Positions 32,290 through 40,747 of a stretch of 64,000 nt of DNA are shown one piece after another. How positions within the stretch are numbered: the stretch's first letter is position 1; the number at the start of each line of letters is the position of its first letter. The notes below the pieces were generated by a model, which was given only the letters and a program-made list of their open reading frames with translations, searched no databases and was not told the DNA's origin. The translations under genes and the position numbers were made by a program. The stretch comes from Chloroflexota bacterium (GTDB lineage: Bacteria > Chloroflexota > Anaerolineae > Anaerolineales > UBA11579): assembly GCA_013112575.1 (NCBI GenBank), contig JABFGG010000001.1:62001-126000 (forward strand). Reading direction: 5' to 3'.

Positions 32290-32949
32290 GTGGCTGTATC
32301 AACAAAGACTGTAGAGCTATCTTCAAAGGCCAAAAAAGTCTACGCCCAAATTTCCCAGGATACCCCCAAACTCGGCGATTTAAAAAAGATCGCTAAAGAG
32401 ATAAAGAAGGACCATGAACTGGCCCTTGAGCTGTGGTCGACGGGTGAATACTATCCGCGGCTTTTGGCTATCCTCATTCTGGACAAAAATCTCCTTACCC
32501 AGGAATTCCTCGATGAGCTTACTGAGGAAATACTGGAGCATGATTACGATCAACGCAATCTATTGTCCGATTGGCTGCTGGCAAATCAATTAAGAAAAGC
32601 AAAGAAAACTATCGCATTGGTTGAAACCTGGGAAGACGCAAGTTCTCTCATCCTTCGCCGCATTTATTGGGACTACCAGGCTCGCCTGCGCTGGACGAAA
32701 GACTGCCCGGATAATGCCAAGGACCTCTTAGATGCTCTTGAAAAGAAAATTGGGGATGCTGAACCAGAAGTGCAGCGCATGATGAACTTCACGGTTGCCC
32801 AAATCGGCATCTATGAACCAGAGCATCGCGCGCATTGTATCGCCTTCGGCAAAAAGATGGCGCTCTACATTGACGAACCGGTACCAAGGAACTGCACATC
32901 GCCATACGTTCCCATATGGATCGATACTGTTGTAGAAAAGATTGGCTGA
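32290..32949 (+). CDS. DNA alkylation repair protein (AlkD-like HEAT fold)
   Basis: 219 residues, with GTG start after AAGGAGG. The sequence is helical throughout and contains the DNA-alkylation-repair family pattern: LALELWSTGEYYPRLLAI, the WDYQARLRW segment and a late 'NFTVAQIGIYEPEHRAHCIAFGKKM' region. Members of the AlkC/AlkD group excise alkylated purines, although several relatives lack activity. It is a single gene, 98 bp after the preceding one, which carries no obvious terminator. Confidence 0.85.
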   Translation: MAVSTKTVELSSKAKKVYAQISQDTPKLGDLKKIAKEIKKDHELALELWSTGEYYPRLLAILILDKNLLTQEFLDELTEEILEHDYDQRNLLSDWLLANQLRKAKKTIALVETWEDASSLILRRIYWDYQARLRWTKDCPDNAKDLLDALEKKIGDAEPEVQRMMNFTVAQIGIYEPEHRAHCIAFGKKMALYIDEPVPRNCTSPYVPIWIDTVVEKIG

Positions 32950-33034
32950 TTCAACTGGTCAAGGCTTTTTCCCGTTCTCCTAACAGCCAACCTATGTGAG
33001 GCCCATAGTCAAAGGCACAACTTTTGGGGTCAGG

Positions 33035-33241
33035 TCACCAGCCTAATGTGTCCGTTATTTTATTTTGGATAAGAATTAATATCGCGAAGAAGATTGCCAA
33101 GAAGATGTAGCTAGCAATCGAATTTACAGCTAGGCCTAGAGCGCGTGCTAACGCATCGCCCAAAGCTGCACCAATAAATAGTGCGAGGACAATCTTTGTT
33201 ATAAGTATGACGAAAGATTTAAGGAGGGATACGAAATCCAT
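33035..33241 (-). CDS. Small two-helix membrane protein
   Basis: 68 residues with two hydrophobic segments (VILITKIVLALFIGAALG and SYIFLAIFFAILILIQ). The start has AAGGA directly adjacent, which is too close for a normal ribosome binding site; TACAAT lies 5 nt before the ATG, so a leaderless start is possible. No family recognised. Function unknown. Confidence 0.45.
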   Translation of the reverse strand: MDFVSLLKSFVILITKIVLALFIGAALGDALARALGLAVNSIASYIFLAIFFAILILIQNKITDTLGW

Positions 33242-33274
33242 TCCTTATTGTATCTGGTGATAGAACCAATAAAG

Positions 33275-34318
33275 TTAAGTCACATTTTCGAATCGACTGT
33301 CTCTCGCGAGTTTGGCTAAGGCCTGGAGTTCTTCTGGCTTTCCGACAACGATCAGCGTATCCTGGGGCTCGAAGGCCAAATCCGGCAACCAATCCAATAC
33401 TTCGTGCCCTGCGCCCCTCAAAATCGAGAGGATGTTGGCACCTGTTCGGGTTCGTACTGAAGCATCACTCATTTTTTGGCCGACCAGTGAAGAATCAGGA
33501 GATATCTCAATTTCTTCCAGGAAAAAACCCAAGCCATCATCGCGCATGACAGCATCCAGGAAAAATGTCACATGGGGTCTGGTTAACTGATTAACAATGC
33601 GGTAGCCGGCAATATTATATGGAGATACAACCCGGTCTGCACCTGCCATCTTTAATTTTGCTTCGATCTCTTCATCTGTAGACCGACCTACAATGGTCAG
33701 ATCGGGATTTATTTTCCGGGCACTCAAAGTCACATATACATTCTCGGCATCGCTATTCAACGCTGCGACCAATCCTTTTGCACGATCAATGCCTGCCTGA
33801 CGCAGAGTTTCATCGATAGTTGCGTCTCCCAAAATTGCGGGAATCCCCATCTGCTCAAACCGGTCAGTCAATGCCTTATCCATGTCGATAACTACGCAGG
33901 GCAATCCTTGATTTTGAAGCGCCACCGCGACGTGCTCCCCAACTCTTCCTATTCCGCAAACGATGTAGTGTTCTTCCATAGCCTTCACTCTCCGCATAAG
34001 GCGCCTTAACTTCAGGGTTCCGGCCAACTCACCAGCCACGACAAACTCTGTTAGGGTCCCAAACAAAACGGCAATAAAGATCACCCCTAAGATGATGATA
34101 ATGCCTGTAAAAACCTGTCCGGGCGGTGTTAGTGGCCGTACTTCCCCGTAACCCACTGTTGAAAGCGTTATGACGGTCATATATAGCGCTTCAAACAAGG
34201 TGAATTTCTCGATCCACATATACCCCACAATACTTACTGCAAACAAGATCAGCGCAGCGATCAACGAGCGCGTCAATCTGTTTCCCAGGACTGATCTCGC
34301 AAAGTTAGAACTCTTCAT
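33275..34318 (-). CDS. Potassium channel with RCK/TrkA-N gating domains
   Basis: 347 residues from the ATG at 34318 (a GTG at 34357 is in frame but falls in a hairpin). Two membrane helices (about 17-34 and 70-95) flank the selectivity filter TVGYGEV (54-60). The cytoplasmic part has the TrkA-N Rossmann motif CGIGRVG (121-127) and a C-terminal TrkA-C region, the MthK-type layout. It would gate K+ flow in response to nucleotide or cation. TATAAT lies 9 nt before the ATG on the minus strand; no Shine-Dalgarno sequence is visible. Confidence 0.9.
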   Translation of the reverse strand: MKSSNFARSVLGNRLTRSLIAALILFAVSIVGYMWIEKFTLFEALYMTVITLSTVGYGEVRPLTPPGQVFTGIIIILGVIFIAVLFGTLTEFVVAGELAGTLKLRRLMRRVKAMEEHYIVCGIGRVGEHVAVALQNQGLPCVVIDMDKALTDRFEQMGIPAILGDATIDETLRQAGIDRAKGLVAALNSDAENVYVTLSARKINPDLTIVGRSTDEEIEAKLKMAGADRVVSPYNIAGYRIVNQLTRPHVTFFLDAVMRDDGLGFFLEEIEISPDSSLVGQKMSDASVRTRTGANILSILRGAGHEVLDWLPDLAFEPQDTLIVVGKPEELQALAKLARDSRFENVT

Positions 34319-34342
34319 GTGGCAACAATTATATCGAGGATG

Positions 34343-34365
34343 ACTAAACTGCTGCACAGTTTAGT
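34343..34365. repeat. Perfect 9-bp-stem hairpin upstream of the K+ channel gene
   Basis: ACTAAACTG (34343-34351), loop CTGCA, CAGTTTAGT (34357-34365). It lies just upstream of the channel ATG. Confidence 0.6.
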
Positions 34366-34431
34366 TCATGAGTTTGCTACTTAAACTCTCTAAACAACAG
34401 CCTTCCTGTTATGTCAACCGCCAACTATGTA

Positions 34432-34473
34432 GAGAATGCTGCGCATTCTCTTAAGGCAAAGCTACGCTTTGCC
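34432..34473. repeat. Two consecutive perfect hairpins upstream of priA
   Basis: GAGAATGC-TGC-GCATTCTC (34432-34450) and GGCAAAGC-TAC-GCTTTGCC (34455-34473), each with an 8-bp stem and a 3-nt loop, 4 bp apart. They look like REP-type intergenic hairpins. Confidence 0.65.
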
Positions 34474-34493
34474 ACCGTATAATTGAAGCAGCC

Positions 34494-36995
34494 ATGCCTG
34501 TTTACGTAGAAATCGCTGTGAACGTCCCCCAGGTCTCAGGGGGCTTTCATTACCACCTGCCCCCTGGACTGGAAGATAGATTGAAAGTTGGGCAACTGGT
34601 AGAAGTACCCTTTGGGCAACAACGCGTGCAAGGCGTGGTGCTGCGTTTCATCGACGAGCCGGAAGTGGATGAAACCAAAGCCGTCACAGCTATCATCGAT
34701 GCTGCCGCAGTCGTCACCCCCTCACAGATCGAACTGGCAAAAGAGATCAGCCAGCAAACTTTGGCACCACTGGCCGCCAGCATGGGCTTAATGCTGCCGG
34801 TGGGCCTCAGTCAGCAGGCCGATGTGCTCTATTCCCTCACGGATACGCCTATTGAGGGCGAATTGAACGACCTGCAACAACGCATCGTGCAGGCCCTACA
34901 CAAACGCGGCCCCTTACGTGGCCGCCAACTGGATCATGCTCTGCCGCGCCGCAACTGGCGCGCCGCTGCTACAGCACTGATAAAACAGGGCATCCTCAGC
35001 CGCCAGCCGGTGCTGCCGCCGCCCAGTGTACGCGCCAAGTATGTGCGCACGGCCCAACTTTCGATCCCGCCGGAAAGTCTTCCTGAAGTCATTGCTGATT
35101 TCCCCACGGCATGGCGCACAAAAGAACGGCGGCAGGCCATCCTGGTGTTCTTGGCGCGCGAAGCCGAACCGGTGGACGTTGCCTGGGTTTACGCTGAAAC
35201 GGACGGCAAAATAGAGGACCTGCGGCAACTGGCCGAGCGCGGCTGGGTCATGCTGCGCGAAGAAGAAGTCATACGTGACCCTCTGTACGGCCTGGCCTAT
35301 GACCCCAGTGAAGCCCCCCAACTGACCAAAGACCAACAGGCTGTGTGGGGTGCGATTGAGGCGGGCTTTGAAAATGGCAGCCCCAAGCCCTTCCTGTTGC
35401 ATGGCGTGACAGGCTCCGGCAAGACTGAGATCTATTTGAGCGCGGTGGAGGCAGCCATTGAGCAGGGCAAACAGGCCATCGTGCTGGTGCCCGAGATCGC
35501 GCTCACGCCCCAAACGGTGCGGCGTTTCATGGCGCGCTTCCCCGGGCGCGTGGGCTTGATGCACTCGCGACTCTCACCGGGCGAACGTTACGATACCTGG
35601 CGGCGGGCACGCGCCGGGCAACTGAGCGTGATCGTGGGGCCGCGCAGTGCTCTTTTTGCGCCTTTGCCCAATATCGGCCTGATCGTGGTGGATGAGAGTC
35701 ATGACGATTCCTATTACCAGAGTTTGCAGCCCCCGTACTACCATGCGAGGCAAGCAGCGATGGCTTATGCCGCACTGTTGAATGCGGTGTGCATTTTAGG
35801 CACGGCCACACCGGATGTGGATACCTATTACCAGGCGCAAAGCGGCAAACTCAAATTACTGGAACTGCCCCGCCGCATCCTGGCCCACGAGGAAACGGTC
35901 AAAGCACACATCAAAGATGCCCCGGTTAGGCTCCGCTATGCTCAAGCGGAGGGCAAGGCCCAGGCCACCGACCTGCCACCGGTTGACATAGTGGACATGC
36001 GGGAAGAGTTAAAAGCCGGTAACCGCTCCATTTTCAGCCGGCAATTGCAGGAGAGTTTGGAAGGCGTGTTGGATGCCGGGCAGCAGGCCATTTTGTTCCT
36101 CAACCGGCGTGGCTCGGCCACCTACGTGTTTTGCCGGGATTGCGGCCACGTCTTGCGCAGCCCGCGCAGCGACGTGCCCATGACCTATCACGATGGTCAA
36201 AAGCGATTGGTTGACCATCACACAGGCTATACGCGCCAACTCCCCGATAAGTGTCCCAACTGCGGCAGTTCACGTATCCGCCAGTACGGCACCGGCACGG
36301 AGCGCGTAGAAGCAGAAGTGCAGGCGCTTTTCCCAAAGGCGCGCACGCTGCGCTGGGACCACGACACCACGCGGCAAAAAGGGGCGCACGACATCATCCT
36401 GAGTCATTTCTCCAACCAGCGCGCCGACATCCTGGTGGGCACACAGATGCTGGCCAAAGGGCTGGACCTCCCCTTGGTCACCCTGGTGGGGGTAGTGTTA
36501 GCCGATGTGGGTATGCACCTGCCGGATTATCGTGCGGGGGAACGCGTCTTTCAGGTGCTGGCGCAGGTAGCGGGGCGGGCTGGGCGCAGTGCCCTGGGCG
36601 GGCAGGTGGTGTTGCAGAGTTTTCACCCGGAGCACTACGTCATCCAACATGCCGCATCGCACGACTATGCTGGTTTTTACGAAGAGGAACTGGCTTATCG
36701 CAAACAACTGGCCTACCCGCCGTACACACAGCTGCTGCGGCTGGAATACCGCCATAATAATGAAAACAATGCGGAGAAAGAAGCCATGCGTCTGGGGGCA
36801 CAGATCAAAGACTGGCTGTACAAGGATGAGCGACGCGCCACCCAAATGATCGGCCCGGCCCCCTGCTTCTACACCAAACTGGACGGCCAGTATCGCTGGC
36901 AGATCATTTTGCGCGGCCCCAACCCTGCCTCTTTGCTGGCAGGGCGAAAACTGGGGGACTGGCGAGTAGAAGTCAATCCACCCGCTCTGCTATAA
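34494..36995 (+). CDS. priA: Primosomal helicase PriA with only one of two zinc sites
   Basis: 833 residues, normal for PriA. It has an N-terminal 3'-DNA-binding domain, a winged-helix region and a superfamily 2 helicase core with Walker A GVTGSGKTE (about 303-311), DESH in place of the usual DEEH Walker B box, and a late QMLAKGLDLP segment (motif V). The zinc domain keeps C547/C550 and C587/C590 but has S556, S559, D574 and T577 at the spacing of the other four cysteines. PriA restarts stalled replication forks. TATAAT is 10 nt before the ATG. Confidence 0.95.
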   Translation: MPVYVEIAVNVPQVSGGFHYHLPPGLEDRLKVGQLVEVPFGQQRVQGVVLRFIDEPEVDETKAVTAIIDAAAVVTPSQIELAKEISQQTLAPLAASMGLMLPVGLSQQADVLYSLTDTPIEGELNDLQQRIVQALHKRGPLRGRQLDHALPRRNWRAAATALIKQGILSRQPVLPPPSVRAKYVRTAQLSIPPESLPEVIADFPTAWRTKERRQAILVFLAREAEPVDVAWVYAETDGKIEDLRQLAERGWVMLREEEVIRDPLYGLAYDPSEAPQLTKDQQAVWGAIEAGFENGSPKPFLLHGVTGSGKTEIYLSAVEAAIEQGKQAIVLVPEIALTPQTVRRFMARFPGRVGLMHSRLSPGERYDTWRRARAGQLSVIVGPRSALFAPLPNIGLIVVDESHDDSYYQSLQPPYYHARQAAMAYAALLNAVCILGTATPDVDTYYQAQSGKLKLLELPRRILAHEETVKAHIKDAPVRLRYAQAEGKAQATDLPPVDIVDMREELKAGNRSIFSRQLQESLEGVLDAGQQAILFLNRRGSATYVFCRDCGHVLRSPRSDVPMTYHDGQKRLVDHHTGYTRQLPDKCPNCGSSRIRQYGTGTERVEAEVQALFPKARTLRWDHDTTRQKGAHDIILSHFSNQRADILVGTQMLAKGLDLPLVTLVGVVLADVGMHLPDYRAGERVFQVLAQVAGRAGRSALGGQVVLQSFHPEHYVIQHAASHDYAGFYEEELAYRKQLAYPPYTQLLRLEYRHNNENNAEKEAMRLGAQIKDWLYKDERRATQMIGPAPCFYTKLDGQYRWQIILRGPNPASLLAGRKLGDWRVEVNPPALL

Positions 36996-37030
36996 TAGGT
37001 CGCTGCCTAAATCTTTTGTTGGAGGCCCAC

Positions 37031-37549
37031 ATGTCCGTGCGTCGTGAGGTCGTGCGTTGGGAAGAAGTCGAGCGCCTGATCGACCATCTGATGGTACAGT
37101 TCGAGCACGAATTTGAGGCTATGGTCATCATCACCCGTGGGGGCATTGTGCCGGGGGGGATGCTGGCCGAAGCCATGGATATCAAAGACATCCTGACCGC
37201 GGCTGTTAATTTCCCGGCCGAAATGGAACGCGAACGCGAAAAGCTGCTGGCCTGGCCGCAGTTCATACAATTCCCCGAAGACGATCAATTACGCGGCCGC
37301 CGTGTTTTAGTGATGGATGACGTATGGGGTTCGGGACGCACCAGCACAGCTGTTAAGAACCGTGTCTCGGCGGCGGGTGGTTTGCCGCAAACCAGTGTGC
37401 TGCACTTCAATCCTTATCGCAACCTGTTCGGCACAGCGCGCCCGGATTATTTCGCGGCCAGTACAGACGCCTTCATTGTTTATCCATGGGAGCTGGACCG
37501 TGGCAGCGATTCCATGCTGGGCAATATGCCCCAGTTTGGCGAGGGCTAA
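37031..37549 (+). CDS. Phosphoribosyltransferase-family protein
   Basis: 172 residues from the ATG at 37031, preceded by GGAGG; a longer TTG start upstream is not needed. The PRPP-binding motif VLVMDDVWGSGRTS (about residues 94-107) and the TRGGIVPGGMLAEAM flexible-loop region identify a type I phosphoribosyltransferase. The acidic pair DD is intact. Purine salvage or regulatory function is possible; the exact base is unknown. It follows priA by 35 bp, perhaps with its own promoter (TATAAT at 36991-36996, no clear -35 box). Confidence 0.85.
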   Translation: MSVRREVVRWEEVERLIDHLMVQFEHEFEAMVIITRGGIVPGGMLAEAMDIKDILTAAVNFPAEMEREREKLLAWPQFIQFPEDDQLRGRRVLVMDDVWGSGRTSTAVKNRVSAAGGLPQTSVLHFNPYRNLFGTARPDYFAASTDAFIVYPWELDRGSDSMLGNMPQFGEG

Positions 37550-37570
37550 TCAACGCCCGTCTCTCTCTGA

Positions 37571-38419
37571 ATGAGTAAATTTAGCGGAAATATTTTGATC
37601 ACCGGGGCTTCTACCGGCATAGGCGAAGCCTGTACCCTTCACATGGCAAAGTTGGGCTACCGTGTCTTCGCGGGGGTGCGCAAAGAAAAAGATGCGGAGC
37701 GCCTCCAACAGCAGGACAGCCAGAAGATCGTCCCCGTTTATCTCGATGTATTAAATGAAAAGCAGATAAAACAAGCAGTTTCCCAAATTGCTGAAAGTGT
37801 AGGGGACAACGGATTGCAGGGCCTGGTCAACAATGCCGGGATCGCGGTGGTGGGGCCTTTGGAGTACCTTCCGCTGGAAGACATCCGTCGTCAAATTGAG
37901 ATCAACGTCTACGGCCAGATCGCCGTTACGCAGTCCGTATTGGAATTATTGCGGCAAGGGCAAGGCCGTATCGTCAACATGAGTTCCCTAAGTGGGCGGT
38001 TTGCCTTCCCGCTGTATGGGGCTTACGCGGCCTCCAAATTCGCCCTCGAAGCCATCACCGACGCGTTGCGGCGGGAGTTAGCCCCCTGGAAGATGCACGT
38101 TGCCAGCATCGAACCCGGTGTGATCAGAACGCCGATCTGGGAGAAATCGCTCAAGACAAACGAGACCACGCTGGACCAGTTACCTGCGGAAGCCTATGAA
38201 CGATATGGTGAGCGCATTGAGGCAGCTCGCAAAGGGGCGGCGCGTTCCGGCAAAGGCGGTTTGCCACCGGAAGAAGTGGCCAAAGTGGTGGCCCATGCGC
38301 TAACGGCCAGACGGCCTAAAACGCGTTATGTCCTGGGGAGGAATGCAAAGCCATTGGTTTTCTTGACGCGCATCCTGCCTGATTGGTTATTAGATCGTAT
38401 TACGGCTGCAAGTAGCTAG
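37571..38419 (+). CDS. Classical SDR oxidoreductase
   Basis: 282 residues. TGASTGIG at about residues 11-18 binds NAD(P), NNAGIAV follows strand 4, and the catalytic set is the serine of MSSLSGR with Y152-x3-K156 (YAASK). The C-terminus has a hydrophobic end (VFLTRILPDWLLDRI), as in SDRs associated with membranes or lipid substrates (retinol-dehydrogenase-like group). The stop codon is shared by overlap with the converging MscS gene: the four bases CTAG contain both TAG stops. Confidence 0.88.
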   Translation: MSKFSGNILITGASTGIGEACTLHMAKLGYRVFAGVRKEKDAERLQQQDSQKIVPVYLDVLNEKQIKQAVSQIAESVGDNGLQGLVNNAGIAVVGPLEYLPLEDIRRQIEINVYGQIAVTQSVLELLRQGQGRIVNMSSLSGRFAFPLYGAYAASKFALEAITDALRRELAPWKMHVASIEPGVIRTPIWEKSLKTNETTLDQLPAEAYERYGERIEAARKGAARSGKGGLPPEEVAKVVAHALTARRPKTRYVLGRNAKPLVFLTRILPDWLLDRITAASS

Positions 38420-39246
38420 TTGGCTTGATTAACGACTACGGCCTGATCGGAAACAGGGATGACGATACCGGCGGCATCGAAGGCCATCTTGATACGTGAG
38501 ATACCCTCATCGACTGCGGCGTTATAACCGATCGCTCCCTCCTGGTACCAATAAAAAATCTTGACCTGAATAGCAGTAGCCCCGAAACTGTCAAAGCGGA
38601 AGTTAACTTCTTCCTCCACACCGGGGATTGCGCGGATGGCCTCTATGGCTGTACGGCGCACCAACTCCAGGTCGCTGTCGTAAGCGACGCCCAGGCTGAT
38701 GTCCAGCAAACGGCGCTTGACGCGTGTGTAATTGATCAAAGAACTCGTGAAGACATCGGCATTGGGGATGGAAACGTGTAAGCCGTTGTTAGCCGTCATT
38801 TGGGTATCGCGCAGGTTGATGGCCGTTACACTGCCAGTATAGCCCGCCACCTCAATGGTGTCGCCGATGTCGAAAGGTTGCAAAATCAACAATAACAAGC
38901 CGGCCACAAAATTCTTGCTGACATCCTGCAGAGCAAAACCGATGGTGAAGCCCACGATGCCCAGACCAGTGAGCAGGGCCGTGATGTCCACACCCGCCTG
39001 GTCGGCAGCCAGTAAGATGCCCAAACCGATCACGCTCCATTGCGTGATACGCGATAAAAGGATGGAGATCTCCTGGTCGGCCTTGCGGTGCTGCAGGCCA
39101 CGGGAGACGATGCCCCTGATAAAGCGGGCCAGATAAACCGCCACCACCAGAACCAGGAGAGCGGTCAGTAATTGGGGGATATTAGTGAGCAGCATCTGCC
39201 ACCATTCGACCAGAACAGCCATCACGTTTTGCAAGGTTTCGTCCAC
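38416..39246 (-). CDS. MscS-type mechanosensitive channel
   Basis: 276 residues. Three membrane helices are predicted at about 15-35, 60-85 and 95-125, the last being the pore helix (ITALLTGLGIVGFTIGFALQD), followed by the MscS beta domain with DTIEVAGYTGSVTAINLRDTQM. The length matches the minimal E. coli MscS type. The GTG start has AAAGGAG 7 nt upstream. It releases solutes on hypo-osmotic shock. It converges on the SDR gene with a 4-bp overlap. Confidence 0.92.
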   Translation of the reverse strand: MDETLQNVMAVLVEWWQMLLTNIPQLLTALLVLVVAVYLARFIRGIVSRGLQHRKADQEISILLSRITQWSVIGLGILLAADQAGVDITALLTGLGIVGFTIGFALQDVSKNFVAGLLLLILQPFDIGDTIEVAGYTGSVTAINLRDTQMTANNGLHVSIPNADVFTSSLINYTRVKRRLLDISLGVAYDSDLELVRRTAIEAIRAIPGVEEEVNFRFDSFGATAIQVKIFYWYQEGAIGYNAAVDEGISRIKMAFDAAGIVIPVSDQAVVVNQAN

Positions 39247-39304
39247 AGCGGTGCTCCTTTGTGCAGCTTAACTATACCGTAAATGCCTACGGTAGAATCA
39301 TGGA

Positions 39305-40321
39305 ATGCCTGCTGTATCTGTGATCTTGCCCTGCTATAACGCAACTGCCACACTCAATGAAACGCTGGAAAGCCTGGCTGCCCAAACTCATCATGACTTC
39401 GAGATTGTGGCGGTAGATGACGGCTCAACGGATGGGACTGCGGATATGCTGGCAACCTGGGCTCAGAGCGAACCGCGTTTGCGAGTGATCACCCAGGAGC
39501 ATGCCGGTGTGATCGGGGCGGCGAACACGGCACTGGCGAATTGCGAAAGCACTTATGTGGCGCGCATGGATGCCGATGATCGCGCCCATCCAGAACGGCT
39601 GGCAAAACAGGCAGCTTACCTGGATGCACACCCAGATGTCGGGGTGGTAGGTTGCCTGGTGCGCGGCTTCCCCGAAAGCGAACTACGTGAGGGCTTTCGC
39701 ATCTATATCGATTGGCTGAATTCGTTGGTCAGCAATGAAGACATTCGGCGGGAGATGTTCGTGGAAAGTCCGATCGCCAACCCCAGCGCCATTTTCCGAA
39801 AAGAACTGGTGCTTGATGCGGGTGGATATCAGGATCGCGGCTGGCCTGAGGATTATGACCTGTGGTTGCGTCTTTATCTATCGGGTGCAAAGTTCGCCAA
39901 AGTGCCTGAAGTGTTGCTGGACTGGCGTGACCACCCCACACGCCTGACCCGCGCCGACAGTCGTTACTCGCTGGAGAATTTCATCCGTACCAAAGCACAT
40001 TACATTGCCCAAGGCCCGCTGGTGGGGCGCGATGCGGTTATTTTGTGGGGGGCGGGCATGATGGGTAAACGAGTAAGTAAACATTTGCTACGAGCAGAAG
40101 TACCTTTAGTAGTCTTTGTGGATGTCGACAAAGCCAAGATCGGGCGTACGCGGCGGGGGCTGCCCATCGTCTCGCCGGATGAATTGATGGAATGGTGGGG
40201 GCGCTACGAGAACCCGGCGTTGTTGGCGGCGGTGGGGGCACGCGGGGCACGCAAATTGATACGGGCGCGGCTCAATGAGTTTGGATTGGTTGAAGGGAAA
40301 GATTGGTGGGGAGTGGCTTAG
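39305..40321 (+). CDS. Family 2 glycosyltransferase fused to a Rossmann-like domain
   Basis: 338 residues. The first about 215 residues are GT2 (VSVILPCYNATATL start, DDGSTDGTA, the MDADDR metal motif, and the WPEDYDLWLR acceptor-side region). The remaining C-terminal part begins VILWGAGMMGKRVSKHL and continues with a DVDKAKIGR turn, a Rossmann or PglD-N-like nucleotide-sensing domain. TAGAAT lies 6 nt before the ATG, so the message may be leaderless. It is outside the large polysaccharide cluster, and the acceptor is unknown. Confidence 0.88.
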   Translation: MPAVSVILPCYNATATLNETLESLAAQTHHDFEIVAVDDGSTDGTADMLATWAQSEPRLRVITQEHAGVIGAANTALANCESTYVARMDADDRAHPERLAKQAAYLDAHPDVGVVGCLVRGFPESELREGFRIYIDWLNSLVSNEDIRREMFVESPIANPSAIFRKELVLDAGGYQDRGWPEDYDLWLRLYLSGAKFAKVPEVLLDWRDHPTRLTRADSRYSLENFIRTKAHYIAQGPLVGRDAVILWGAGMMGKRVSKHLLRAEVPLVVFVDVDKAKIGRTRRGLPIVSPDELMEWWGRYENPALLAAVGARGARKLIRARLNEFGLVEGKDWWGVA

Positions 40322-40384
40322 ATATTTAGGTGCACAATACTTAATACTCATTTAGTATGACACCGGACATGCAGGAGGTGGACC

Positions 40385-40684
40385 GTGACAGGAAATAATT
40401 ACATTGAGCTAATCCGCAAATTTATTGACAAGAAAATGTCAACAGTTGAATTTAAAAGAACCTTCTTTCAAACGTTTAAAAATGAACCCAAAGGAATGGA
40501 GAAAGAACAATTTTTAATATTGGATAGGTTCTTTGTCGCATTGGATGCGTATTGGGAAGGATGGGAAGAGGATCAAGAAAATCCTTGGGGAATTACTGAA
40601 GATACATTGAGGAAAGAGGCCCAAGATACTCTGGACCGTTTGCTGAAATTACATGAAAACGATGGATTAAATCTGCCACCATAA
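40385..40684 (+). CDS. Colicin-D-immunity-like protein
   Basis: 99 residues, GTG start with AGGAGGTGG upstream. The order IRKFIDKKMSTVEFKRTFFQTF, then EQFLILDRFFVALDAY and a TLRKEAQDTLDRLLK end resembles colicin D immunity-type domains. No toxin gene is adjacent, so it is an orphan. It is clearly AT-richer than its neighbours, suggesting transfer. Function as an antitoxin or immunity protein is inferred from fold similarity only. Confidence 0.6.
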   Translation: MTGNNYIELIRKFIDKKMSTVEFKRTFFQTFKNEPKGMEKEQFLILDRFFVALDAYWEGWEEDQENPWGITEDTLRKEAQDTLDRLLKLHENDGLNLPP

Positions 40685-40700
40685 AAATGACAAATAATGA

Positions 40701-40727
40701 AACAGCCCCTGACGATCAGGGGCTGTT
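40701..40727. terminator. Bidirectional terminator
   Basis: A perfect 12-bp stem AACAGCCCCTGA (40701-40712), loop CGA, TCAGGGGCTGTT (40716-40727), followed by a short T-rich run (TTGTTAT). It lies between the converging colicin-immunity-like gene and the lipoprotein gene. Confidence 0.8.
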
Positions 40728-40747
40728 GTTATCAATGGTGTCGATTG

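Noticed and set aside
34914..35564. Minus-strand open frame of 216 codons
   Set aside because: Antisense shadow of priA; its content follows from the GC-rich codon use of priA.
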